NCBI GenBank assembly: GCA_964567855.1
Contig: CAZMOE010000033.1
Location: forward strand, 1 to 28,583
DNA from: Liminaster sp964567855
GTDB taxonomy: Bacteria > Bacteroidota > Bacteroidia > Bacteroidales > UBA3663
Direction: 5' to 3'
Length of the DNA: 28,583 nucleotides
Positions 1 through 7,585 of this stretch are shown here, piece by piece; position 1 is the first letter of the stretch; every line of letters begins with the position of its first letter. Below the pieces are notes generated by a model, which made no database searches, had not been told where the DNA came from, and was given only the letters and a program-made list of their open reading frames with translations. The position numbers and the translations under genes are program-made.

Positions 1-1061
1 TGCGCCTCGCAAAGGAAATCACCCACTCCTACCTTGGCAAAATATCCTACGGTCTTGGCACAATACTCTTTGTGTTCCTTAGCGACGGAACCGTAGTGGT
101 GACTCCATTCACCAAGGCGTTGTCCTAAATAATATCCGTCCCAGAAACCACGGTTGAAGACCGTGGAAAGACGGTCGTTCCAACCGGCAATCTTATCTTC
201 TCCGAAGTTCTGATTACGGATAGCCTCAATAGCTTCCCGATAGCAAGAAACTACCGTCCTGACATATTCCGGACCTCGCGCACGACCTTCAATCTTGAAA
301 ACTTCCACCCCCGCATCTATCATTTTATTCAAAAAATGAATAGTCTTGAGGTCTTTCGGAGACATGATGTACTTGTTTTCAATATCCAGTTCCAGATCTT
401 TTTCACGATCTTTTACCGTATAGGCATGACGACAGACTTGTCCGCACATACCTCTGTTGGCCGAACGATTATATTCATGCAGACTTAAATAACATTTGCC
501 GGAAACAGCCATACACAAAGCACCGTGAGCAAACATTTCGATGCGTATCAGTTCTCCTTTCGGCCCGGTGATACGCTCTCTTACGATCGCCTCATGAATG
601 TGGCTCACCTGCGTCATATTCAATTCCCGTGCCAAAACCACAACATCGGCAAACCGAGCATAAAAACGCAATGCCTCTACATTGGAAATATTCAACTGAG
701 TGGAAAGATGCACCTCCACACCACGGCTGACAGCATAAGTCATAGCAGAGACATCGGAAGCAATGATGGCAGAGATCCGGGCCTCGGCCGCAGCGTCTAT
801 AATATGCCGCATGGTCTCCAAATCCTCATCATACATAATCGTATTGACCGTCAGATAACTTTTCAGACCATGTTCATGACAAAGTCTAGCGATTTTGTGC
901 AAATCTTCAATGGTAAAATTGGCTGCCGAACCGGCGCGCATATTCAAACCTTCTATGCCAAAATAAACAGAATTGGCCCCGGACTGAATAGCAGCCATCA
1001 AAGATTCATAACTCCCCACAGGAGCCATTATCTCCAGCCGTTGTGATATATTCTCAGACAT
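1..1061 (-). CDS. Peptidase U32 family protein, 3' end beyond window
   Basis: The first 353 codons of a U32 protein are present; the C-terminus lies outside the left edge. The ATG at 1061-1059 opens with MSENISQRLEIMAPVGSYES, the usual start of the U32 TIM-barrel. Around residues 172-190 the family signature is readable (EMFAHGALCMAVSGKCYLS), followed by CGQVC, cysteines that in characterised relatives help bind an iron-sulfur cluster. Members once called collagenase-like peptidases include E. coli TrhP and RlhA, which hydroxylate tRNA or 23S rRNA; a tRNA/rRNA hydroxylation role is therefore likelier than proteolysis, but the substrate cannot be read from the sequence. It lies 34 bases downstream of nadA on the same strand, so the two are probably co-transcribed. 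Confidence 0.9.
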   Translation of the reverse strand, partial: MSENISQRLEIMAPVGSYESLMAAIQSGANSVYFGIEGLNMRAGSAANFTIEDLHKIARLCHEHGLKSYLTVNTIMYDEDLETMRHIIDAAAEARISAIIASDVSAMTYAVSRGVEVHLSTQLNISNVEALRFYARFADVVVLARELNMTQVSHIHEAIVRERITGPKGELIRIEMFAHGALCMAVSGKCYLSLHEYNRSANRGMCGQVCRHAYTVKDREKDLELDIENKYIMSPKDLKTIHFLNKMIDAGVEVFKIEGRARGPEYVRTVVSCYREAIEAIRNQNFGEDKIAGWNDRLSTVFNRGFWDGYYLGQRLGEWSHHYGSVAKEHKEYCAKTVGYFAKVGVGDFLCEA

Positions 1062-1095
1062 ATATTCGAATTCTTCCAGTTTATAACCCTTTCCA

Positions 1096-2136
1096 TCAAA
1101 GTCCCAAACGGGCAGAAATCTCCAGCATCCTGTCAATAGGCTGGCGGGCACGATCTATGATAGCCGGATCGACCTCTATTTCGGGCAATTCATATAATAA
1201 TGTATTATATACCTTCTGTAATGTATTGAGGCGCATGAAAGCACATTCGTTGCAAGCGCAAGTCTTATCGGATTCGGATACTTCCGGAGGCACAGGAATG
1301 AAAACCTTGTCCGGCGCCTGCTTTTGCATCTCATGCAAGATTCCAGATTCGGTAGCCACAATATACATCTTATCCTCTCCGGTAACCGCATATTTGAGCA
1401 AAGCAGCAGTCGATCCCACTTTGTCAGCCAATAATAATACCGGACGCTTACATTCAGGATGGGCCAGAACTTTGGCTTGAGGATACTGCTTCTTAAGCTC
1501 CACGATCTTCTCTGCCGAAAACTGTTCATGAACATGACAGGCACCGTTCCACAGCAACATATTGCGGCCGGTAACGGAATTGATATAGTTACCCAAATTT
1601 CGGTCAGGGCCGAAGATGATCTTCCCATCCTCAGGCAGACTTTCCACTATCTGACGGGCATTAGTAGAGGTGACAACTATATCCGTATAATATTTGACCG
1701 CCGCAGTCGTATTGACGTAAGCTATCACCGTATGGTCAGGATGAGCCTTGACAAATTCAGCAAATTCTTCGGCCGGGCAACTGTCTGCCAGAGAACAGCC
1801 GGCATTCATATCGGGCACGAGCACCTTTTTATCAGGACAGAGTATCTTGCAGGTCTCACCCATGAAGTGAACACCGCACATAACAATGATATCGGCCGAC
1901 GAGCGGGCAGCCACCTGGGCCAATGCAAGACTATCGCCGACAAAGTCAGCTACATCCTGCACTTCGCCATGGGTATAATAATGCGCCAGAATCACGGCAT
2001 TCTTCTTCTCTTTAAGCCGTTTGATTTCCGACACGATATCAATATCCTCAGAAACCGGCCGGTTAACGAATCCGCATGCTTTCACATCTCGGAAAAGAGT
2101 ATTATCCTCCACTTTTGCACAATCTTTATTATTCAT
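1096..2136 (-). CDS. nadA: Quinolinate synthase A
   Basis: 346 residues, full length for NadA. It condenses iminoaspartate with dihydroxyacetone phosphate to quinolinate in cytoplasmic de novo NAD synthesis, using an oxygen-sensitive [4Fe-4S] cluster. Visible hallmarks: ILAHYY near residue 49, MCGVHFMGET with cluster cysteine C87, NAGCSLADSC, WNGACHVHEQF, HPEC, and the C-terminal CACNECAFMRLNTL containing the last cluster ligand. The three-part triose-phosphate-type fold is intact with no frameshift. The ATG start follows an AT-rich leader. No nadB or nadC is next to it here; the downstream neighbour is the U32 gene. The gene diverges from the methyltransferase at 2692 across a 555-base gap. 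Confidence 0.97.
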   Translation of the reverse strand: MNNKDCAKVEDNTLFRDVKACGFVNRPVSEDIDIVSEIKRLKEKKNAVILAHYYTHGEVQDVADFVGDSLALAQVAARSSADIIVMCGVHFMGETCKILCPDKKVLVPDMNAGCSLADSCPAEEFAEFVKAHPDHTVIAYVNTTAAVKYYTDIVVTSTNARQIVESLPEDGKIIFGPDRNLGNYINSVTGRNMLLWNGACHVHEQFSAEKIVELKKQYPQAKVLAHPECKRPVLLLADKVGSTAALLKYAVTGEDKMYIVATESGILHEMQKQAPDKVFIPVPPEVSESDKTCACNECAFMRLNTLQKVYNTLLYELPEIEVDPAIIDRARQPIDRMLEISARLGL

Positions 2137-2198
2137 ATATATTGCTTTAATTTAAAAATTCTTTTTAAACAAATCGTTTTATATTGATGATTATAGTC

Positions 2199-2207
2199 TG
2201 TTGATAA
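2199..2207 (-). promoter_or_regulatory. Weak DnaA-box-like site
   Basis: TGTTGATAA on the plus strand reads TTATCAACA on the minus strand, one base off TTATCCACA. A copy of the same 9-mer occurs at 3267-3275 between the methyltransferase gene and mutS. Confidence 0.35.
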
Positions 2208-2253
2208 TGTTAATAACTTTACAGGATAATTTTCTGACGTAAGTTATGAATAC

Positions 2254-2262
2254 TTATTCACA
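2254..2262 (+). promoter_or_regulatory. DnaA box
   Basis: TTATTCACA, an exact match to TTATNCACA. It is followed by a short GC-rich block (CGGCTGCCG, 2273-2281), then ATAGCATAGATA. This is loosely like the box / GC-spacer / trinucleotide layout of bacterial unwinding regions, but the repeats are not regular. Confidence 0.5.
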
Positions 2263-2363
2263 TTTTTATCTACGGCTGCCGATAGCATAGATATCCTGTA
2301 AAAGAGTTTTGTTTTCTGTTTGTGGAACTATTATGAACATATCAACTGTTCTGTAATTCCGGG

Positions 2364-2371
2364 CAAAGTTA
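2364..2371 (-). promoter_or_regulatory. Possible -7 promoter element toward nadA
   Basis: CAAAGTTA on the plus strand is TAACTTTG on the minus strand, matching TAnnTTTG. No good TTG -33 element sits about 20 bases upstream. If used, nadA would carry an untranslated leader of roughly 220 bases crossing the DnaA box at 2254. Confidence 0.35.
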
Positions 2372-2550
2372 ATAATTATATTTTGTTTTACCCTATGAAG
2401 AATTGTGGTTTTCGCAGTGAAAAAGTTTTTTACAAATTGTGTATGTTTTTTTTGCTTGTCTCTGATAGTTATATAAGCTCCGAAAAATTGAGAAATGCAA
2501 TAATTATGGTCAAAAAGTTTTGATAAAGTTTTTCATGGGCTTTTCCGTAA

Positions 2551-2559
2551 TTATCCACA
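2551..2559 (+). promoter_or_regulatory. DnaA box
   Basis: TTATCCACA, identical to the strongest form of the bacterial DnaA box, lying 18 bases downstream of the last AAAGTTTT repeat. Confidence 0.55.
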
Positions 2560-2655
2560 TTGTTATTATCTGCTGGAATTGGTATGAATTGTATATAATG
2601 GAATTCCTTTTTCACGGGTTTCTGTATTCCGTTTGATTTTAAAGACCTCCATACA

Positions 2656-2686
2656 TTGGCAATTTGGTTGAAGTTGTTTACCTTTG
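2656..2686 (+). promoter_or_regulatory. Bacteroidota-type promoter of the TrmH-family gene
   Basis: TTG at 2656-2658, a 20-base spacer, and TACCTTTG at 2679-2686 match the primary-sigma -33/-7 pattern. The -7 element ends only five bases before the ATG at 2692, so transcription should begin at or almost at the start codon. Confidence 0.65.
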
Positions 2687-2691
2687 CAGCT

Positions 2692-3240
2692 ATGATGAAG
2701 AAACTGTCTATTTTGGAAATGGGTCGCATCAGCGCGGAACAATTTAAGGTTGCCGACAAGATGCCTTTGGTTATCGTTCTGGATAATGTGCGCAGTCTTA
2801 ATAATATAGGTTCCGTATTCCGGACGTCGGACGCTTTCCGGGTTAAAAGTATCTATCTCTGCGGTATTTCTTCGCCTCCACCGAATCCTGAGATTCATAA
2901 AACGGCGCTGGGAGCGGAAGACAGCGTGGATTGGCGCTATTTTGAAGATACGCACGATGCTGTACGGACTTTGCAGGAATCCGGTTATACAGTCATGGCC
3001 ATTGAACAATGTGAAGGCAGTACGATGTTGACCGACTGGCAGCCCGATTTCAGTCGCAGATATGCTGTTGTAATGGGAAATGAAGTGAAAGGCGTTCAGC
3101 AGTCGGTAGTGGATAACTGCGACGGTTGCCTCGAAATACCGCAGTACGGGACGAAACATTCCCTCAATGTAGCTGTCACTACGGGATTGGTTATCTGGGA
3201 CTTTTTCAAGGCCTATGAGAAAGTATGTCCCTTCAAATAG
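2692..3240 (+). CDS. TrmH/SpoU-family RNA 2'-O-methyltransferase
   Basis: About 182 residues: a SPOUT domain with a short N-terminal extension, shorter than RlmB-type enzymes. All three SpoU motifs are visible: NVRSLNNIGSVFRTSDAF (motif 1), VVMGNEVKGV (motif 2) and IPQYGTKHSLNVAVTTGLVIW (motif 3). The family transfers a methyl group from S-adenosylmethionine to a ribose 2'-OH in tRNA or rRNA; the target base is not predictable. The start is taken at ATG 2692 (ATG 2695 equally possible) because the longer open frame would translate through the promoter and add MAIWLKLFTFAA, which does not fit the family. mutS follows after 44 bases on the same strand, so an operon is likely. The message may be leaderless. 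Confidence 0.92.
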   Translation: MMKKLSILEMGRISAEQFKVADKMPLVIVLDNVRSLNNIGSVFRTSDAFRVKSIYLCGISSPPPNPEIHKTALGAEDSVDWRYFEDTHDAVRTLQESGYTVMAIEQCEGSTMLTDWQPDFSRRYAVVMGNEVKGVQQSVVDNCDGCLEIPQYGTKHSLNVAVTTGLVIWDFFKAYEKVCPFK

Positions 3241-3284
3241 AGTTTTCTTTACTTTTTACCGACAGTTGTTGATAATTATTATAA

Positions 3285-5927
3285 ATGATTAAACAAAAGA
3301 GTATGTCCAAATCCGCGACTGCAAACGATACACCCCTGATGAAACAATATTTCGAGATGAAGAAAAAACATCCCGATGCTATTATTCTCTATCGTGTGGG
3401 CGATTTTTATGAAACTTTCTGTGAAGATGCTGTCGAAGCTCATAATATTCTCGGCATAACTCTTACCAAGCGTGCAGGTAATCCTTTGGCCGGTTTTCCT
3501 TATCACGCATTGGATACCTATCTTCCCAAACTTGTCAGGGCAGGCAAGCGTGTGGCCATCTGCGAACAATTGGAGGATCCGAAACTTACCAAAAAACTTG
3601 TCAAACGTGGTATCACGGAGCTGATAACTCCAGGTCTTTCCATAGATGATCATATCCTCAATACAAAAGAGAATAACTTTTTGGCAGCTGTAAGTTTCTC
3701 GGCCAAAGATATCTGCGGTGTGGCATTTTTGGATATTTCCACCGGAGAATTTATGGCTACCGAGGGTAGTTATGACTATGTCGACAAACTTATCAACAAC
3801 TATGCACCGAAAGAGATGCTCTTCGTCAAAGGTATGAAGTCCTTCTATCAGGAGAAATTCACTTCGCTGCCTTATTGTTACGAGCTGGACGACTTTGTTT
3901 TCAGTTACGACAATGCCCGAAGGGCCTTACTTACCCTTTTTAATACTCAAAATCTGAAGGGATTCGGCATAGACCATATGAGTCATGCTATCATGGCCGC
4001 CGGAGCTATCTTACGCTATCTGGATGATACTTTACATAAAAATGTAGCCCATATCACTACTATCAGAAGTATCGACAGCGAAGCATATATGAGGTTAGAC
4101 AAGTTTACTATCCGTAGCCTCGAGCTGGTAACCCCTATGAATGAAGGAGGAAGGTCTTTACTGCAGGTTTTGGACGATACTATCACCCCGATGGGCGGTC
4201 GCCTGATGCACCGATGGATCTTATTTCCTCTCATACATGTGCAAAGCATTCGCGAAAGGCATGATGTGGTGGATTATTTTTTCCGCGATCCTGATTTTGC
4301 GACAACCGTCGAGGAGAATCTTGACAGGCTGGGCGATATGGAGCGTATCATATCGAAAGTAGCTGTCGGCCGTGCCAACGCTCGTGAAATCGTTCAGCTA
4401 CGCATAGCTCTCGAAGCCTTGAAGGAGATCAAACAGGCTTGTGCCATGGTTGACAATAGTCAGCTGACCGCCATCGCCGGACAGATCAATACCTGCGATA
4501 TGATTGTGGAGCGTATCCGCAGGGAAATAGAGCCTGAACCGCCTGTGATTTTCGGTAAAGACAATGTGATTCGTGAAGGAGTAAATGAAGAATTGGATGA
4601 ATTGAGGCGTATAGCTTATTCAGGAAAGGATTACCTGATTGCTCTTCAGCAACGTCTTGGTGAAGAATGTAATATTCCAAGCCTGAAGGTTGCTTATAAC
4701 TCTGTCTTCGGTTATTATATAGAGGTCCGTAATATACACAAGAATAAAGTGCCGGAAGATTGGGTCCGTAAGCAGACATTGGTAGGTGCAGAGCGGTATA
4801 TAACTCAGGAACTGAAAGAATATGAGGAAAAAATTCTCGGTGCGGAAGAAAGAATCGGTATGCTTGAACAGAAACTCTATCAGGATTTGCTCAAAGCTCT
4901 GGAAGAATATATTCCGCTGATTCAGATAGATGCCCAACTGATGGCCCGCCTGGATTGCCTGCTTGCATTTTCCCGCATTGCGTCGCGTTATCATTATATC
5001 CGTCCGGAAGTAGATGACAATATGTCTATTGTCATCAGTCAGGGACGTCATCCGGTCATTGAACGTCAAATGCCTGTCGGGGAAATGTATGTCCCTAACG
5101 ACATAAAATTGGATAATGACAGTCAACAGATCATGATGATCACCGGTCCTAACATGGCCGGTAAGTCGGCATTGCTGCGACAAACCGCTCTCATCACGCT
5201 GATGGCTCATATAGGATGTTTTGTTCCTGCCGATGCTGCTCATATCGGTATCGTTGATAAAATATTCACCCGTGTAGGTGCATCCGATAATATATCTTTG
5301 GGTGAATCTACCTTTATGGTCGAAATGACTGAGGCAGCCAATATATTGAACAATCTTTCGCCACGCAGTCTTGTTCTTTTCGACGAGTTGGGGCGCGGTA
5401 CCAGCACTTATGATGGTATCAGCATTGCCTGGGCCATTGTCGAGCATATTCATGAGCGTGCCAAAGGGCATCCTAAGATGCTTTTTGCCACTCATTATCA
5501 TGAATTGAACGAAATGGAGAAAACCTTCCATCGTATTGTCAACTACAATGTTTCCGTACGCGAATCGGAGGGGAAGGTTATCTTTTTACGCACACTGAAA
5601 CGCGGTGGCAGCGAACATAGTTTCGGTATCCATGTAGCCAAGCTGGCAGGTATGTTACCGTCTGTTGTCAGCCGTGCCGATGAAGTGTTGAAAGATCTTG
5701 AAAGTCAGCAGACCGGAGTGGAAAAAGCTACCGCAGGCACCATTGCTTCCCGTTCTGTCAAGAAAACGGCTTCCGAAGGTTATCAGTTGAACATTTTCCA
5801 GCTGGAGGATCCTATACTTTCGCAGGTACGCGATGAGATAAAAAATCTGGATATCAACAGCCTCACCCCTTTGGATGCACTCAATAAACTGAATGAGATC
5901 AAACGTATCTGCGGTTTTGACAGATGA
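3285..5927 (+). CDS. mutS: DNA mismatch repair protein MutS
   Basis: 880 residues, a full-length MutS1. It binds mismatches and small loops as a clamp and recruits MutL using ATP. The mismatch-reading Phe-X-Glu motif is intact (GDFYETF, F41 and E43). Connector, core lever and clamp regions fill the middle. The C-terminal ATPase has Walker A GPNMAGKS at about 621-628, Walker B LVLFDELGRGTSTYDG with D700/E701, and the ATHYHEL segment. The tail (QLNIFQ and the following helices) resembles the dimerisation region. ATG 3303 (MSKSATAND) is an alternative start that costs only six residues. It sits 44 bases after the methyltransferase gene with no promoter motif recognised between them. Confidence 0.98.
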   Translation: MIKQKSMSKSATANDTPLMKQYFEMKKKHPDAIILYRVGDFYETFCEDAVEAHNILGITLTKRAGNPLAGFPYHALDTYLPKLVRAGKRVAICEQLEDPKLTKKLVKRGITELITPGLSIDDHILNTKENNFLAAVSFSAKDICGVAFLDISTGEFMATEGSYDYVDKLINNYAPKEMLFVKGMKSFYQEKFTSLPYCYELDDFVFSYDNARRALLTLFNTQNLKGFGIDHMSHAIMAAGAILRYLDDTLHKNVAHITTIRSIDSEAYMRLDKFTIRSLELVTPMNEGGRSLLQVLDDTITPMGGRLMHRWILFPLIHVQSIRERHDVVDYFFRDPDFATTVEENLDRLGDMERIISKVAVGRANAREIVQLRIALEALKEIKQACAMVDNSQLTAIAGQINTCDMIVERIRREIEPEPPVIFGKDNVIREGVNEELDELRRIAYSGKDYLIALQQRLGEECNIPSLKVAYNSVFGYYIEVRNIHKNKVPEDWVRKQTLVGAERYITQELKEYEEKILGAEERIGMLEQKLYQDLLKALEEYIPLIQIDAQLMARLDCLLAFSRIASRYHYIRPEVDDNMSIVISQGRHPVIERQMPVGEMYVPNDIKLDNDSQQIMMITGPNMAGKSALLRQTALITLMAHIGCFVPADAAHIGIVDKIFTRVGASDNISLGESTFMVEMTEAANILNNLSPRSLVLFDELGRGTSTYDGISIAWAIVEHIHERAKGHPKMLFATHYHELNEMEKTFHRIVNYNVSVRESEGKVIFLRTLKRGGSEHSFGIHVAKLAGMLPSVVSRADEVLKDLESQQTGVEKATAGTIASRSVKKTASEGYQLNIFQLEDPILSQVRDEIKNLDINSLTPLDALNKLNEIKRICGFDR

Positions 5928-6144
5928 TCCTGGGTAAAGAGTGTTTAGTTTGATCTCTATATATTTTGGACTGAAAACTTGCCTGTTTTGATATTTGATG
6001 ATGATTTGAAATATATTTGAATCGTCAAAAACGGTTGTATTGGAAGTAAATTATCATCTGATGAGAATAATCAGGGTATTTTTGGCTTTTATAATCGTCA
6101 GAGATGTCCCGCTGTTTTTCAGAGAGGTTCCTTTTGAAGTAATG

Positions 6145-7002
6145 TCACCGGCAATATTTTTTACGGTATTCTCTCGGTGTGCACCGATTGATCTTAAGAA
6201 ATGCTGCATTAAAGCAACTGATTGAATTAAAACCGCATTCATAGGCTATTTCGATAATACTTGTGTCGGTGGTGATCAATTGACGTTGTGCATAGGCGAT
6301 TCTTTCAAGTGTGATCTGTTCGGTCAGTGTATGCCCGAAGGCTTTTTTGAAAATATTGTTTGCATAATCGGGATGCAGTCCTACAGCGTGACCGATATCG
6401 GCTACCCGGATGTCCTGTTTATAGTTTTTGGCGATATATAGAGCGATTTGTTCTATAGGTTTTGTTTCATCGGTGTGCGGGGAAAGAGCGGATTCTTTCA
6501 TGGTAGCGGTGTGATCGGCCATGCGGGTCATACGGCATTGCATCTCTTTCAGTACCAGACTGGCTCCGGTTTCAGTCTTAAGATCATCGATCCAGTTTTC
6601 GATCATGAAAATATCGTGTTCACCGTATGTATCGTCAGCTTCGGTCATGATTTTACCGTGCAGAATGCCATTTACGAAATCGGCAGGAAGTTTCCAGCTG
6701 AGAAAAATGGATAAGGGAATAGTACAAACATAGTAACGGGTATTTTCTTCATATTCGGTAATACGATGTGGAATCAATCCCCAGAATATGGTCAGTTTTC
6801 CGACTGGAATACGGGTGAGGTGACTTCCATGCAAATAGGTAATGCTTCCGGCCGGAAGGAAATTCAGTTCTATTTCATTATGTCTGTCCGCTTGTTTCAT
6901 CGGATATGTCTTCCATCTTTCGCAGGTCAATCCGTAAGGTTTGAATTGAGTGCGTTTTTCATCATAGGTCTTTAAAATCTCGGAATTTCGTATATTTTTC
7001 AT
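6145..7002 (-). CDS. AraC-family transcriptional regulator
   Basis: 285 residues. The N-terminal half resembles a cupin sensor (HNEIELNFLPAGSITYLHG, about residues 41-59, then a beta-rich stretch). The C-terminal 100 residues form an AraC/XylS DNA-binding domain: first helix-turn-helix about 197-221 (VADIGHAVGLHPDYANNIFKK), second about 246-270 (IIEIAYECGFNSISCFNAAF), ending in the characteristic CTPREYRKKY. Such cupin-AraC proteins usually sense a small molecule, often a sugar, and activate a divergent neighbour. Here the divergent neighbours are a decayed and an intact DUF1593 gene, the obvious candidate targets. It converges on mutS across 217 bases in which I find no gene or strong terminator. 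The ligand is unknown. Confidence 0.92.
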   Translation of the reverse strand: MKNIRNSEILKTYDEKRTQFKPYGLTCERWKTYPMKQADRHNEIELNFLPAGSITYLHGSHLTRIPVGKLTIFWGLIPHRITEYEENTRYYVCTIPLSIFLSWKLPADFVNGILHGKIMTEADDTYGEHDIFMIENWIDDLKTETGASLVLKEMQCRMTRMADHTATMKESALSPHTDETKPIEQIALYIAKNYKQDIRVADIGHAVGLHPDYANNIFKKAFGHTLTEQITLERIAYAQRQLITTDTSIIEIAYECGFNSISCFNAAFLKINRCTPREYRKKYCR

Positions 7003-7036
7003 GAAGATATGGCATTAATTACTGGAAAAACGGCTG

Positions 7037-7044
7037 TAAATTTG
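7037..7044 (+). promoter_or_regulatory. -7 promoter-like element before the decayed DUF1593 gene
   Basis: TAAATTTG fits TAnnTTTG and lies 39 bases before the ATG at 7084; no clear TTG -33 element is present. It falls in the AraC/DUF1593 divergent gap. Confidence 0.35.
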
Positions 7045-7083
7045 CCGAAAATATTTTACTTGTACAAAAAAGAGGTTATATTA

Positions 7084-7494
7084 ATGGTAAAAATTGAAAA
7101 ATTGCTATTATTATGCTGCTTGTTTTGCATGGGAAATATTTTCAGCACAGATGCAGTGACCTCCGATGAAAGAACCGAAGTCATTGTCCTTTCCGGTGGA
7201 AAAAACGATAACGAATGCTCGATGGTACGTTTTCTGTTTTATACCGACAGGTAGGATATAGAGGCTATCGTCACTTCAAGTTCGCAGTATCATTGGCATG
7301 TTCATAAAATGATCAGACGACGATTGCCTGCTTTGGTGCGTTATCGCCGTATCGTGTTGACGGTAAAATAAAAAGAATGGATTAAAGATATGTCCTGGAG
7401 AAATGAGTGGGACAGTTGCCATATGTATGTTGATATGGATTCAGAGAATTATGTCGCATATGGAATGGAAATTGTTTCAGAAACGATTTTATAG
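7084..7494 (+). pseudogene. Decayed DUF1593 (nucleoside-hydrolase-like) gene remnant
   Basis: Reading from ATG 7084 gives a signal-peptide-like start (MVKIEKLLLLCCLFCMGN), then TEVIVLSGGKNDNECSMVRF and FLFYTDR, an in-frame TAG at 7252-7254, and DIEAIVTSSS straight after it. This aligns with the start of the intact protein downstream (VLVSTDIGGTDPDDNQSMIH, YSDRFDLEGLVSS) with the stop where a Phe codon should be. A second in-frame TAA is at 7369-7371 and the frame ends at TAG 7492-7494. The catalytic-type Asp cluster is lost (SGGKND). The part after 7369 (KEWIKDMSWRNEWDSCHMYV and on) has no evident match in the neighbour and the gene is far too short, so large deletions are likely. Seen: homology and stops. 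Inferred: a duplicated copy now decayed. Confidence 0.7.
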
Positions 7495-7496
7495 GC

Positions 7497-7504
7497 TATC
7501 TTTG
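7497..7504 (+). promoter_or_regulatory. -7 promoter element before the intact DUF1593 gene
   Basis: TATCTTTG matches TAnnTTTG exactly; TTG at 7472-7474 lies 22 bases upstream. It begins just after the last stop of the decayed copy and 81 bases ahead of the ATG at 7586, so the intact gene appears to have its own promoter. Confidence 0.5.
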
Positions 7505-7585
7505 TCAAAGAAAATTGCTGTCCGGATGCTTGAAGCGTTGGAAAATGTCTTTGTTATCATGCGGCAGCGGAAATATTGAATATTA

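Larger units (their letters stand above)
2137..2691. other. oriC: Candidate chromosomal replication origin (AT-rich divergent gap)
   Basis: This 555-base gap has no convincing gene. It is very AT-rich (2161-2220 has 12 G+C in 60). It holds two exact matches to the DnaA-box consensus TTATNCACA (2254-2262, 2551-2559), an 8/9 match on the other strand (2199-2207), and three copies of AAAGTTTT (2422-2429, 2514-2521, 2525-2532) that could be unwinding repeats. Sampled rows of minus-strand genes to the left are C-rich on the plus strand, while minus-strand genes far to the right are G-rich on the plus strand, as expected on either side of an origin. Flanking genes point away. No dnaA is in view, but dnaA and oriC need not be adjacent. 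Known: box consensus and skew logic. Inferred: that this is oriC. Confidence 0.55.

Noticed and set aside
2320..2523. 67-codon plus-strand open frame in the nadA/TrmH gap
   Set aside because: Low-complexity AT-rich translation, no promoter or family resemblance, and it overlaps the candidate origin repeats.
7084..7254. Short ORF as a genuine small exported protein
   Set aside because: Homology to the neighbouring gene continues in frame past its stop codon, which points to decay rather than a small gene.
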